Positions 55,107-63,650 of a DNA stretch of 64,000 nt are shown piece by piece. The first letter of the stretch is position 1; each line of letters opens with the position of its first letter. The translations under genes were made by a program, and so were the position numbers. Source of the stretch: Sphingomonas sp. IC-11 (GTDB lineage: Bacteria > Pseudomonadota > Alphaproteobacteria > Sphingomonadales > Sphingomonadaceae); assembly GCF_021043365.1 (NCBI RefSeq), contig NZ_JAJNDU010000001.1, positions 310,001-374,000 of the forward strand. The letters run 5' to 3'. The notes beneath the pieces are model-generated. The model searched no databases and was not told the origin of the DNA. It saw nothing but the letters and a program-made list of their open reading frames with translations.

Positions 55107-57050
55107 ATGGCCGAGCAGCTGCTTTACCCAGTGCCCCATGATTGGGCCGCCGAGGCAAAGGTCGATGGGACCGCCTATGAGGCGATGTACGCAGCGGCAG
55201 CGGCCGATCCCGACGCCTTCTGGCTGGAGCAAGCCAAGCGGCTGGAGTGGATCAAGGCGCCCACCGTCGCTGGCGAATGGTCGTTTGACGAAGCGGATTT
55301 CGGCATCAGCTGGTTCAAGGATGGTGAGCTTAACGTCGCCGCCAATTGTCTCGACCGGCATCTTGCCACGCGCGGGGATCAGGTGGCGATCATCTGGGAA
55401 CCGGACGAGCCCGGCGAAGAGCCGCGGCGCTACACCTATGCGCAGCTTCATGAAGAGGTCTGCCGCTTTGCCAATGTCCTGAAGGCGCAGGGCGTCCGGA
55501 AGGGTGATCGGGTGACGGTGTACCTGCCGATGATCCCGGAGGCTGCCTTTGCGCTGCTGGCCTGCGCGCGGATCGGCGCGATTCACTCGGTGGTGTTCGG
55601 CGGCTTCTCGCCTGACGCACTGGCCGGCCGCATCCAGGATTGCGATTCACGCGTCGTTATCACCGCCGATTGCGGGCGGCGTGGTGGCAAGCGGGTGCCG
55701 CTGAAGGCGAATGTCGATGCTGCGGCTCCGCGCTCGCCCAGCCTGGAGAAGGTGATCGTCATCAAGGCCACCGGCGAAGACGTGCCGATGCATGAGCGTG
55801 ACGTCTGGTATCACGAAGCGGCCGCGGGTGTTTCAACGGAGTGCGCGCCTGAGCCGATGAAGGCGGAGGACCCGCTGTTCATCCTCTACACGTCGGGCTC
55901 TACCGGCAAGCCGAAGGGCGTGCTGCACACCACCGGCGGCTATTTGCTGTGGGCGAGCTTCACCCACGATCTGGTGTTCGACTACCGCCCCGGGGACGTC
56001 TTCTGGTGCGCCGCCGACATCGGCTGGGTCACCGGGCATACCTATGTGATCTACGGTCCACTGGCGAATGGCGCCACGACGCTGATGTATGAGGGACTGC
56101 CGAACTGGCCGGATGCCAGTCGCATCTGGCAAGTGGTAGATCGTCATCAGGTGCACACCGTCTTCACCGCGCCTACTGCGCTGCGCGCGCTGATGAAGGA
56201 AGGCGATGCGCCAGTTCAGGCGACCAGCCGCAAGAGCCTGCGGCTGCTCGGCACGGTCGGCGAGCCGATCAATCCTGAGGCGTGGCGCTGGTATCATGAG
56301 GTGGTGGGCGAAGGGCGCTCCCCAATCGTTGACACTTGGTGGCAGACGGAAACCGGCGGCGCGCTGATCGCCCCCTTGCCGGGTGCGACCGACCTGAAGC
56401 CGGGGTCCGCCACCAAGCCGCTGCCCGGCGTGCATCCCCAGCTGGTGGACGAAACCGGCCAAGTGCTGGAAGGCGCGGTCAGTGGAAACCTGTGCATCAC
56501 GGCGAGCTGGCCAGGACAGATGCGCACCGTCTGGGGCGATCACCACCGGTTCTTCCAGACCTATTTCACTACCTATCCCGGCAAGTATTTCACCGGCGAC
56601 GGCTGCCGTCGGGACGAGGATGGCTATTACTGGATCACCGGCCGTGTGGACGATGTCATCAACGTCAGCGGCCACCGCATGGGCACGGCGGAGGTGGAGA
56701 GTGCGCTGGTGCTCCACCCGCGTGTAGCGGAAGCCGCCGTGGTCGGCATGCCCCACGACGTGAAGGGGCAGGGCATCTATGCCTATGTCACTCTCAACGC
56801 GGGCGAATCCGGGTCCGAGGCGTTGAACGCTGAGCTGAAGCAGTGGGTGCGCAAGGAGATCGGCCCGATCGCCAGTCCGGACGTGATCCAGTTCGCCCCG
56901 GGCCTGCCCAAGACCCGTTCGGGCAAGATCATGCGCCGAATCCTGCGCAAGATCGCGGAAGGCGATGTCGGGAGTCTCGGCGACACGTCGACGCTTGCCG
57001 ACCCTGCCGTGGTGGATGATCTGGTGGCCAATCGCGCGATGATCGGCTGA
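55107..57050 (+). CDS. acs: Acetyl-coenzyme A synthetase
   Basis: A 647-aa AMP-forming enzyme that activates acetate through acetyl-AMP to acetyl-CoA. ATG 55107 with AAGGAG 7 bp upstream starts [13 protein letters not shown]; in-frame upstream sequence is not used. Motifs: [55 protein letters not shown] (P-loop), [71 protein letters not shown] and the regulatory lysine in [18 protein letters not shown]. The catalytic Lys is in SGKIMRR, a usual acetylation target. Confidence 0.97.
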   Translation: MAEQLLYPVPHDWAAEAKVDGTAYEAMYAAAAADPDAFWLEQAKRLEWIKAPTVAGEWSFDEADFGISWFKDGELNVAANCLDRHLATRGDQVAIIWEPDEPGEEPRRYTYAQLHEEVCRFANVLKAQGVRKGDRVTVYLPMIPEAAFALLACARIGAIHSVVFGGFSPDALAGRIQDCDSRVVITADCGRRGGKRVPLKANVDAAAPRSPSLEKVIVIKATGEDVPMHERDVWYHEAAAGVSTECAPEPMKAEDPLFILYTSGSTGKPKGVLHTTGGYLLWASFTHDLVFDYRPGDVFWCAADIGWVTGHTYVIYGPLANGATTLMYEGLPNWPDASRIWQVVDRHQVHTVFTAPTALRALMKEGDAPVQATSRKSLRLLGTVGEPINPEAWRWYHEVVGEGRSPIVDTWWQTETGGALIAPLPGATDLKPGSATKPLPGVHPQLVDETGQVLEGAVSGNLCITASWPGQMRTVWGDHHRFFQTYFTTYPGKYFTGDGCRRDEDGYYWITGRVDDVINVSGHRMGTAEVESALVLHPRVAEAAVVGMPHDVKGQGIYAYVTLNAGESGSEALNAELKQWVRKEIGPIASPDVIQFAPGLPKTRSGKIMRRILRKIAEGDVGSLGDTSTLADPAVVDDLVANRAMIG

Positions 57051-57299
57051 CCGGACCACTGCCTGCCGAGGCGGCGCTGCGATCTCAGTCGCGGCGCCGG
57101 CGTCGGAAATCTCGACGATGCGTGCCCACGCCGCGGCTGCCGGGGAGCCGTTCACGGCTCCTCTCCCGAATCCAACGCTTCGCCGGTGATTCATCTCAGA
57201 GCGGTCGCGGGAGGATGCGAATCGCTTGACGTCCGTCAAGAGTCACTGTCCATCTACCCCATAATATCCACCATGCCGTAAGCCCTTGGGGGGGTCGCA

Positions 57300-57524
57300 T
57301 TGGGTCAGCAAGACGATGGCGCTTGGCTTACCGCTGAGCTGCTCGAACGCATCCTCGGGTCGGCGCGGGCCGCCGGGCCGCACCTGATGATTTCGCGCGG
57401 AGATTGTCCAAAAACGCTTGAAGTGCTGACTCGGCAGGGCTGGGTGCAGGAGAAGCGGGGACATATCGTGCTGACGGCGAAGGCTCGCGCTCGTCGCCGC
57501 ACGGTTGACGCGCAAGCGGCCTGA
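57300..57524 (+). CDS. Small winged-helix-like hypothetical protein
   Basis: A 74-aa protein from TTG 57300, the only start in the region. GAWLTAELLERILGSARAAGPHLMISRGDCPKTLEVLTRQGWVQEKRGHIVLTAKARARRR has the alternation of a small winged-helix fold (helix, helix, two strands) with a basic tail. No good ribosome site precedes it (GGGGGGG at about 57288-57294 is possible). A terminator follows at 57563. It may be a lineage-specific small DNA-binding protein or a chance frame. Confidence 0.5.
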   Translation: MGQQDDGAWLTAELLERILGSARAAGPHLMISRGDCPKTLEVLTRQGWVQEKRGHIVLTAKARARRRTVDAQAA

Positions 57525-57829
57525 GCACGGCGATCAAGCGCCGCCTCGGCCATTGCGCTCCCAAGACCGCGGGCTCGTCCTCGCGGTTTTGAGAGTCACC
57601 CCTGCCTCATGACCAAAACTTGGACCGCCCCCGCTTTGATGTGAGCGCGGGGGGCTGGCGACCGTCGTTCAGTGAGGCAGCTGAGCGCGGCGGATCGTAC
57701 CGTCGCCGGAGGTGGCAGCACCGCCCAGTTCACCGCCCAGTTGATGAGCGGATCCAGGACGATCGCGGTCGTCGATCACCGTTGCCGCGGTGATCCCGCC
57801 ATCGCCCGGACACGGTGCCGAGGCGCGCC
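57525..57829. other. Intergenic region with two hairpins
   Basis: It contains a terminator-like hairpin (57563-57590) and a second stem, GCCCCCGC to GCGGGGGGC with one bulge (57627-57655). A minus-strand frame upstream of the FAAL stop (57669-57829) translates as a plausible-looking Gly/Asp-rich peptide, but it has no start of its own and no family, so I treat it as non-coding or a remnant. Confidence 0.4.
57563..57590 (+). terminator. Intrinsic terminator after the small winged-helix-like gene
   Basis: ACCGCG (57566-57571) pairs with CGCGGT (57582-57587), followed by TTTT, with AAG in front; 38 bp downstream of the stop at 57524. Confidence 0.65.
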
Positions 57830-59563
57830 TCAGGCGGCGACTGCGTAAGGCTTGATCTCGCCCGACAGATACAGGTTGCGGGCCTTGGCGCGGCTCAGCT
57901 TCCCCGAGCTGGTGCGCGGCAGCGTCCGCGGCGGGATCAACTCGATCACGCAATTCATGCCGGTGACGGCGCGCACCCGGTCGCGGATCTCGTTGCGCAG
58001 CCGGCTGCGCTCCTCATCATCGGAGGTGCGGCATTGCACCAGCACTGCCGGTGTTTCCTCGCCGCCCGGCGTGGTGATTGCGAAAGCGGCAATGTCACCC
58101 TGCTTGAACCCGGGAAGCTGCTCCACGGCCCATTCAATGTCTTGCGGCCAATGGTTGCGGCCGTTGACGATGATCATGTCCTTGGCGCGGCCAACGATGT
58201 AAATGTAGCCATCAGAAAGATAGCCCATGTCGCCGGTGTCCAGCCATCCGCCCTTCATGCAGGCGTCGGTCGCCTCCGGATCGCGGAAATAGCCGACCAT
58301 CACGGATGGGCCGCTGCACCATACCTTGCCGATCGCCCGCTCCGGGAGCGGCGTGCCGTCTTCCTCGCGGATCTCGACGGCCATGTCCTTCACCGGCTTT
58401 CCGCAATTCACGATGGCGCGATAGCGTTGCGGGCGGTCCTGCCCGACCGGCACGCCGGAAAGCTGGGTTTCCTCGACCAGCTCGACGCGAATACCTTCGC
58501 CCGGCGGCATGATCGATACCGCCAGCGTCGCTTCCGCGAGGCCGTAGGAAGGGAGGAACGCGCTGGCCTGGAAACCGGCATCGGCGAAGGCATCGACGAA
58601 GCCCTGCATCACGTCCGGCCGGATCATGTCCGCGCCATTACCCGCGAGGCGCCAGCGCGACAGGTCGAATCGGTCGGCGGCCTTTGTCTGGCTCGACATG
58701 CGGCGCGCGCAAATGTCGTAGCCGAAGGTCGGCGAATAGCTGATCGACGTGCCCGGATTGCGGCTGATGAGATCCAGCCACGCGAGCGGACGGCGCGCGA
58801 AATCCTCGGTCTTGAGGTAATCCACGGAAACCTGGTTCGCGACCGGCGACAAGAAGCAGCCGACCAGCCCCATGTCATGATACCAGGGGAGCCACGAGAT
58901 GCAGCGGTCGCTCTCAATCAGCTGCATGCCGTGCGCATGCGCCGCCAGATTGTTCAGCAGGGCATGGTGAGTGATCGCAACGCCATGCGGGAAGCGGGTC
59001 GAGCCGCTGGAATATTGCAGATAGGCAATGTCCTCGCCCGACGCCTGGGGAAGCTCGGCCGCGTCCGCAGGGCGCGCCAGCAAGTCTGCCCAGTCGACCC
59101 CCTTGGTGCCCGTGGCAGCAGCAGCGGCGCCGGCCATCTCGGATAGTTCGGGCGGGTAGATCAGCATCACGGGATCGCAGCTCGTCAGCTGCACGCGAAG
59201 CTGATCGATATAGGATTCCTTGCCGCCGAAGGAGGTCGGCAGTGGCAGCGGCACAGGCCACGCCCCGGCATAAACGGTGCCGAAGAACAGCGCGGCGAAC
59301 TCGGCGCTGGTTTCCGCGACCAGCGCGACACGATCGCCCGGCGCAATGCCCGCGGCGATCAGCCGATAAGCCGCCGCCTTCGCGTCCGCCTGCAATTCAC
59401 GAAATGGATAGGGGCGCACCAGCGCGCCGCGCGCATCATGGAAGTTCAGGCCGCGCTCACCCTGCGCCGCAAAGTCCAGCGCTTCGCCAAGCGTCGCAAA
59501 GTCGGCGAATCGGCGCGGCTGTGAATCGCTGCTCGGGGTAGGGGTCAGGGTCGCGCTCGTCAT
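57830..59563 (-). CDS. Fatty-acyl-AMP ligase (FAAL-type adenylating enzyme)
   Basis: A 577-aa enzyme from ATG 59561-59563; a longer in-frame start exists but homology begins with the linker after MTSATLTPTPSSDSQPRRF. Motifs: IAYLQYSSGSTRFPHGVAITH (P-loop), CISWLPWYHDMGLVGCFLSPV, YSPTFGYDICARRMSSQTKAADRFDLSRWRLAGNGADMI, and DTGDMGYLSDGYIYIVGRAKDMIIVNGRNHWPQDIEWAVEQ. These are the FAAL hallmarks that distinguish it from acyl-CoA synthetases: it forms an acyl-AMP and passes the chain to an acyl carrier protein. No carrier protein or ketide gene is nearby, so its acceptor is unknown. Confidence 0.92.
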   Translation of the reverse strand: MTSATLTPTPSSDSQPRRFADFATLGEALDFAAQGERGLNFHDARGALVRPYPFRELQADAKAAAYRLIAAGIAPGDRVALVAETSAEFAALFFGTVYAGAWPVPLPLPTSFGGKESYIDQLRVQLTSCDPVMLIYPPELSEMAGAAAAATGTKGVDWADLLARPADAAELPQASGEDIAYLQYSSGSTRFPHGVAITHHALLNNLAAHAHGMQLIESDRCISWLPWYHDMGLVGCFLSPVANQVSVDYLKTEDFARRPLAWLDLISRNPGTSISYSPTFGYDICARRMSSQTKAADRFDLSRWRLAGNGADMIRPDVMQGFVDAFADAGFQASAFLPSYGLAEATLAVSIMPPGEGIRVELVEETQLSGVPVGQDRPQRYRAIVNCGKPVKDMAVEIREEDGTPLPERAIGKVWCSGPSVMVGYFRDPEATDACMKGGWLDTGDMGYLSDGYIYIVGRAKDMIIVNGRNHWPQDIEWAVEQLPGFKQGDIAAFAITTPGGEETPAVLVQCRTSDDEERSRLRNEIRDRVRAVTGMNCVIELIPPRTLPRTSSGKLSRAKARNLYLSGEIKPYAVAA

Positions 59564-59697
59564 GTTTGCTTTGCTCAAAATCTCGCTCGTGGTGCCTCGA
59601 GGGCGCCGGCACATATCAGGACGGCCACCAGCCGGGCCGGCCATCTGATAGAACGCCACGTTCAAATTCCGATGGCAGTGTGGCAACAACAAGGCGG

Positions 59698-60222
59698 ATG
59701 ACCAACAGCCGACGCCCACCCCCTCCGCTGGACGCCGCCAAACTGGAGGCGTTGGCGCTGCGTTACGTGGAGCGGTTCGCCACCACGCGCGGCAAGTTGG
59801 CGAGCTATCTCGCGCGGAAGGTGCGGGAACGTGGCTGGAGCGGCGCCGCCGTCGACCCGTCAATGCTGGCGGAGCGAATGGCTGAGCTTGGCTATATCAA
59901 CGATGGCCTGTTTGCCGAGGCGCGGGCGCGCTCCCTCACGCGGCGGGGCTATGGCGTCCGGCGTGTGTCGCAGGCGCTGCGAGCGGCGCATGTGGAGGAA
60001 GAGGATGCCGCGCCGGCGCTGGAGCAGAGCGCCGACGAGGCCTTGTTGAGCGCGCTCGCGCTGGCCCGCCGGCGTCGTTTCGGCCCCTACGCGCAAGCGC
60101 CGGCAGACGAGCGCACCCGTGAGCGGCAGATGGCCACCATGTTGCGCGCCGGTCATTCCTTCGCCGTGGCACGGCGCATCGTTTCGGCCGCGCCCGGAGA
60201 CGTTCCGGAACCGGATCAATGA
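59698..60222 (+). CDS. recX: RecX family regulatory protein
   Basis: A 174-aa protein from ATG 59698. LDAAKLEALALRYVERFATTRGKLASYLARKVRERGW ... LAERMAELGYINDGLFAEARARSLTRRGYGVRRVSQALRAAHVEEED ... ALARRRRFGPYAQAPADERTRERQMATMLRAGHSFAVARRIV matches the three-helix repeats of RecX, which modulates RecA. recA is not in the window. It is divergent from the FAAL gene. Confidence 0.88.
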   Translation: MTNSRRPPPPLDAAKLEALALRYVERFATTRGKLASYLARKVRERGWSGAAVDPSMLAERMAELGYINDGLFAEARARSLTRRGYGVRRVSQALRAAHVEEEDAAPALEQSADEALLSALALARRRRFGPYAQAPADERTRERQMATMLRAGHSFAVARRIVSAAPGDVPEPDQ

Positions 60223-60290
60223 TATCGCTTTCCGTTCTGTGATGTTGTGCGGCGCGACAACCATGCTAGCGTCTTCCTCCGGGGGAATGG

Positions 60291-60854
60291 ATGAACATGC
60301 GCAGCGATCCGCCTGAGGACGGTGAAGTAACTGGCGCCGTGACGAGCGAAGAAGAAGGCGTGCACGTTGCCGGCACGCTGAAGTGGTTCGACGTGACGCG
60401 GGGCTTCGGCTTTCTGGTGCCAGACGAGGCACGGATCGGTGATGTGCTGATCCACTTTTCCGTGCTTCAGCCGCTCGGCCGCCGCAGCCTGCCGGAGGGT
60501 ACGCGCATCGATGCCGTGGCGGTGCGCCGCGAGCGAGGGTATCAGGCCCGCGAGATCCTGGCGATCGACACCTCGACAGCGGTGGAACAGGCACCCCGGC
60601 CAGTCAGCCGGGTCGATCCCGTGACCCTCATCGATGAAGCCGGCGATTGGGAGCCGGTGTCCGTCAAATGGTTCAATCGCCTGAAAGGCTACGGATTCCT
60701 GGTGCGGGATGACGTGCCCGGCGATATCTTCGTTCACATGGAAACGCTGCGTCGCGGCGATATTGCGGATGTCCTGCCGGAGCAGCGGCTTCGTGCGCGG
60801 GTCGTCGATGGGCGCAAGGGGCCGATGGCGGTCAGCGTCGTACGGGAGAGTTAG
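60291..60854 (+). CDS. Double cold-shock-domain protein
   Basis: A 187-aa protein with two cold-shock domains. The first has [33 protein letters not shown] (about residues 26-90); the second [50 protein letters not shown] (about 120-185). The RNP1 motifs GFGFLV and GYGFLV with preceding KWF are intact in both. Such tandem CSD proteins in alphaproteobacteria bind single-stranded nucleic acid and may chaperone mRNA. ATG 60291 follows GGGGGAATGG. The DUF192 gene begins one base after its stop. Confidence 0.92.
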   Translation: MNMRSDPPEDGEVTGAVTSEEEGVHVAGTLKWFDVTRGFGFLVPDEARIGDVLIHFSVLQPLGRRSLPEGTRIDAVAVRRERGYQAREILAIDTSTAVEQAPRPVSRVDPVTLIDEAGDWEPVSVKWFNRLKGYGFLVRDDVPGDIFVHMETLRRGDIADVLPEQRLRARVVDGRKGPMAVSVVRES

Positions 60855-60855
60855 G

Positions 60856-61341
60856 ATGAAACTTCACGGCATCGCGGCTCTGGCGCTGCTGATCGGCGCG
60901 TCGGCCTGCACCGGGCGGGATGCCGCCGCGACGGCCGGCAACGAGGCGGCAAAGGCACCGCTCACCGAATTGACGATCACCAGCACCAACGGGCGGCATG
61001 TCTTCCGCGTCGAGGTGGCGGACACGGTGGAAAAGCAGCAGCGCGGCCTGATGTATCGCACCGACATACCGAAGGACGGCGGCATGTTGTTTGCGCCCTA
61101 TCCCCCGGAGGGCGGGGGACCGCGCGAGGCAAGCTTCTGGATGAAGAACACGCCTTCTCCGCTCGACATCATCTTCATCCGTGCCGACGGCACCATCGCG
61201 CGCATCGCCGAGAATACCGTGCCTTTCTCCGAGGCGCAGGTGCCATCGGGCGAGCCGGTGGGCGCCGTGCTTGAACTGAACGGTGGCCGGTCGGCAGAGC
61301 TCGGCATCGCCGAAGGCGACAAGGTCACCTGGAAGAAGTGA
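60856..61341 (+). CDS. DUF192 family lipoprotein
   Basis: A 161-aa lipoprotein: MKLHGIAALALLIGASACTG has a lipobox-like ASAC at Cys18. The DUF192 domain has RVEVADTVEKQQRGLMYRTDIPKDGGMLFAPYPPEGGGPREASFWMKNTPSPLDIIFIRADGTIARIAENTVPFSE, including the conserved RGLMYR, WMKNT and LDIIFI segments. The function of the family is unknown. ATG 60856 lies one base after the cold-shock gene stop, so the two are translationally linked. Confidence 0.92.
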   Translation: MKLHGIAALALLIGASACTGRDAAATAGNEAAKAPLTELTITSTNGRHVFRVEVADTVEKQQRGLMYRTDIPKDGGMLFAPYPPEGGGPREASFWMKNTPSPLDIIFIRADGTIARIAENTVPFSEAQVPSGEPVGAVLELNGGRSAELGIAEGDKVTWKK

Positions 61342-61597
61342 TCGCTGGCGTCGCGGCGCTCCCAAGGACCGATTCTGGAAGAGCGCGGTGGCGCTGCCCA
61401 GAGGTGTGGGCAGGGGGGGGCGCGTGGACCGTATTGCGGCGTGTTGTTCGGTCGCGGGCCTTTCAACCTTGCCTCCGCTTCGCTGGCCGTTGATCAAGCG
61501 ACTCCATCGTTGCGCGGGTGAAGGTCCGACAGGTTCACCCGTGCGCGTGTCACATGCCATTGAAGCCTTGCGCGCCAGACGCTAAGCGCCGGGCGAC

Positions 61598-61990
61598 ATG
61601 GGCATCAACCTAAACCCCTTCACCTGGTGGAATGGCGCCACCATTGGCACCTGGTTCGGCCTGCGCGGCAAGACGCGCATCGGCGAGGATGCGCTCGGCA
61701 ACGTCTATTATGAAGGCGGGCAGGATACGGCGGGCAATCCGCGCCGCTGGGTGATCTACAATGGGTCGAATGATGCCAGCCGTGTGCCGCCCGAATGGTT
61801 CAGCTGGCTGCACCATCATGTGGACTCGGCGCCGGGGAGCGCGCTGCCACCGCCGCGGCCGTGGCAGAAGCCGGCCAAGCCGAACATGACCGGCACGGCG
61901 GAGGCATATCGCCCGTCTGGCTCGCTGGAGCGCGGTGGACAGCGCCAGGCAGCCAGCGGTGATTACGAGGCGTGGAGCCCGGACGCGTGA
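61598..61990 (+). CDS. NADH:ubiquinone oxidoreductase subunit NDUFA12
   Basis: A 130-aa protein with the family core FTWWNGATIGTWFGLRGKTRIGEDALGNVYYEGGQDTAGNPRRWVIYNGSNDASRVPPEWFSWLHHHVDSAPG (the B17.2 region), followed by a Pro-rich tail with PYRP-like YRPSGSL. This supernumerary complex I subunit is shared by mitochondria and alphaproteobacteria. It overlaps the DUF2155 gene in a GTGA (61987-61990). Confidence 0.95.
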   Translation: MGINLNPFTWWNGATIGTWFGLRGKTRIGEDALGNVYYEGGQDTAGNPRRWVIYNGSNDASRVPPEWFSWLHHHVDSAPGSALPPPRPWQKPAKPNMTGTAEAYRPSGSLERGGQRQAASGDYEAWSPDA

Positions 61991-62643
61991 AGCCGGCGGT
62001 AGCGGCCGGCGCGCTCGCCGCCGCCGCATTGCTGGGGGTGGGGGCGTGGCAAGGCGCGCGCTGGATCAGTGATGGGGGCAGTGACGCACGGCCCGCGACC
62101 AGCCAGCAGGTTCCGGACGCTGCGGAGCAGGATGCGCCGTCGGACGTGGTCACGGTGGAGGGCGATGCGGCGCCGGTGGACGCCGGCAGCACGCCAATGG
62201 CGCAGCGTAGCGCAGTGATCGGCCTCCTCAACAAGCGCAATGGTGTGAGCCGGGATCTGACGATGAAGCCGGGGCAGGCGCTGCGCATCGGTGACACGAT
62301 CGTGCGCCTGCGTGCTTGTGAGCGCACTGCCCCTTGGGAGCAGGAGCAGCTGACCGGCGCGTTTCTACAGCTGGACGTTCGTGGCAGCGACGAGAAGTGG
62401 CGCCGCGCCTTCTCCGGTTGGCTGTACAAGGAGCGTCCGGCGCTCAACGTCGTGCAGCACCCGATCTACGACGTGTGGCCCAAGAGCTGCACGATGTCCT
62501 TCCCGGATAAGGGCCCGGACACCGACGTCCTGGCCTCCCCCTCAACGGCGCGGAAATCCGCGGCCGCCGGCAGCCAGGACGCCGCGCCACCGGCGGAAGG
62601 GCCAAGCACCTCCGCCAGCGCATCGCCCAGCAACACCATGTAA
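61987..62643 (+). CDS. DUF2155 domain protein
   Basis: A 218-aa protein from GTG 61987, overlapping the NDUFA12 stop. An N-terminal helix (VAAGALAAAALLGVGAW) acts as signal or anchor. The DUF2155 core is RSAVIGLLNKRNGVSRDLTMKPGQALRIGDTIVRLRACERTAPWEQEQLTGAFLQLDVRG ... VQHPIYDVWPKSCTMSFP. The domain ends near residue 175, while the remaining Ala/Ser/Pro-rich tail is encoded entirely opposite the aat gene, with which it overlaps by 178 bp in antisense. The core is known next to NDUFA12 in sphingomonads; function unknown. Confidence 0.87.
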   Translation: MKPAVAAGALAAAALLGVGAWQGARWISDGGSDARPATSQQVPDAAEQDAPSDVVTVEGDAAPVDAGSTPMAQRSAVIGLLNKRNGVSRDLTMKPGQALRIGDTIVRLRACERTAPWEQEQLTGAFLQLDVRGSDEKWRRAFSGWLYKERPALNVVQHPIYDVWPKSCTMSFPDKGPDTDVLASPSTARKSAAAGSQDAAPPAEGPSTSASASPSNTM

Positions 62644-63203
62644 TCCTCCCGGTCGATCTCGATGGCGCCAAGCGAGGCGAGGTGATCGGTCATGAATTGG
62701 CAGTCGAGCAGCGTGTAACCGCCATACCGCAGCCGGGCGACCAGCGCCGCGAGCGCCGCCTTGGACGCGTCGCGCGTCCGGCTCACCATGCTTTCGCCGA
62801 AGAATGCCCGTCCGATTGCGAGGCCATACAGCCCGCCGACCAACTGGTTGCCTTCCCAACATTCGATGGAATGTGCGAAGCCGGCGGCATGCAACTCCAG
62901 GAAGACCTGCTCGATGGACGGGTTGATCCACGTCTCGGGCCGATCGGTTGCTGCTTCGGCGCACAGCGCGATGATGGAGTCGAACGCCGTATCCGCCGTC
63001 AGCCGGAATCGTTCGGAGCGAAGCGTTTTGCGCAGCGAGCGCGAGAGATGAAAACCGTCCAGCGGCAGGATCGCCCGTCGCCGCGGCTCCACCCAATATA
63101 CGCCGGGCGCATCGCGTGCGTCCGCCATCGGAAATACGCCGACGGCATAGGCGCCCAGCACGGAGGCTGGGTCAAGCACGTCGTGGGAAGGGTAGCGCGT
63201 CAT
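62466..63203 (-). CDS. aat: Leucyl/phenylalanyl-tRNA--protein transferase
   Basis: A 245-aa enzyme that adds Leu or Phe to N-terminal Arg/Lys, making substrates for ClpS-ClpA-ClpP. Motifs: LGAYAVGVFPMADARDAPGVYWVEPRRRAILPLDGFHLSRSLRKTL, TWINPSIEQVFLELHAAGFAHSIECWEGNQLVGGLYGLAIGRAFFGESMVSRTRDASKAALAALVARL (the active-site and tRNA contacts) and YTLLDCQFMTDHLASLGA. The C-terminal 60 codons overlap the convergent DUF2155 gene. The start ATG 63201-63203 fits the conserved MTRYPSHDVLDP. Confidence 0.96.
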   Translation of the reverse strand: MTRYPSHDVLDPASVLGAYAVGVFPMADARDAPGVYWVEPRRRAILPLDGFHLSRSLRKTLRSERFRLTADTAFDSIIALCAEAATDRPETWINPSIEQVFLELHAAGFAHSIECWEGNQLVGGLYGLAIGRAFFGESMVSRTRDASKAALAALVARLRYGGYTLLDCQFMTDHLASLGAIEIDREDYMVLLGDALAEVLGPSAGGAASWLPAAADFRAVEGEARTSVSGPLSGKDIVQLLGHTS

Positions 63204-63269
63204 GGCTGGCGCGCATGATAGGTAGCTGCCGCCGCACCTGCCAAGGCGCGACGGCGAAAATGAACAAAG

Positions 63270-63650
63270 TTATTCGTGGCAGGAAAGCGTGCCCTTGCCG
63301 GGCTGCTCGATCTTCACGTTCGCGGTATCGCCGGTCAGCTTCCAGCCGCCCTCCGCGGTCAGCGGCTCGCCAGCATTCGCCGCAGTGAGCGTCGTCGGCG
63401 TGCCGCCCTTCTCGGTGCGGACAACCGCCTGCTTGTCGCCTTCGAAGAAGGTGACATAGACGAGGCTGTTGTCGCCGCAGCGCATCGTCTTGTCCGCCTT
63501 GATGGCAGGCGGCAGTTCGACAGTACCGGCGTTCGCGAGTTCCGCAGCCATGGGATCCGGATTGGAGTCGAGAACCTCGGGCTCCGAATTGGAATTACAA
63601 GCAGCGAGCGCGAGGAGCGCCGCGGCGGCAAAGGGGAAGGGGCTCTTCAT
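63270..63650 (-). CDS. MliC-like lipoprotein (lysozyme inhibitor fold candidate)
   Basis: A 126-aa lipoprotein from ATG 63648-63650. MKSPFPFAAAALLALAACNSNSEPEV has the lipobox LAAC at Cys18. The domain MRCGDNSLVYVTFFEGDKQAVVRTEKGGTPTTLTAANAGEPLTAEGGWKLTGDTANVKIEQPGKGTLSCHE has two Cys at its ends and the 'Y/W-x-G-...-C' ending of the membrane-bound lysozyme inhibitor of c-type lysozyme family. The match is partial, so the inhibitor role is tentative. Confidence 0.75.
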   Translation of the reverse strand: MKSPFPFAAAALLALAACNSNSEPEVLDSNPDPMAAELANAGTVELPPAIKADKTMRCGDNSLVYVTFFEGDKQAVVRTEKGGTPTTLTAANAGEPLTAEGGWKLTGDTANVKIEQPGKGTLSCHE

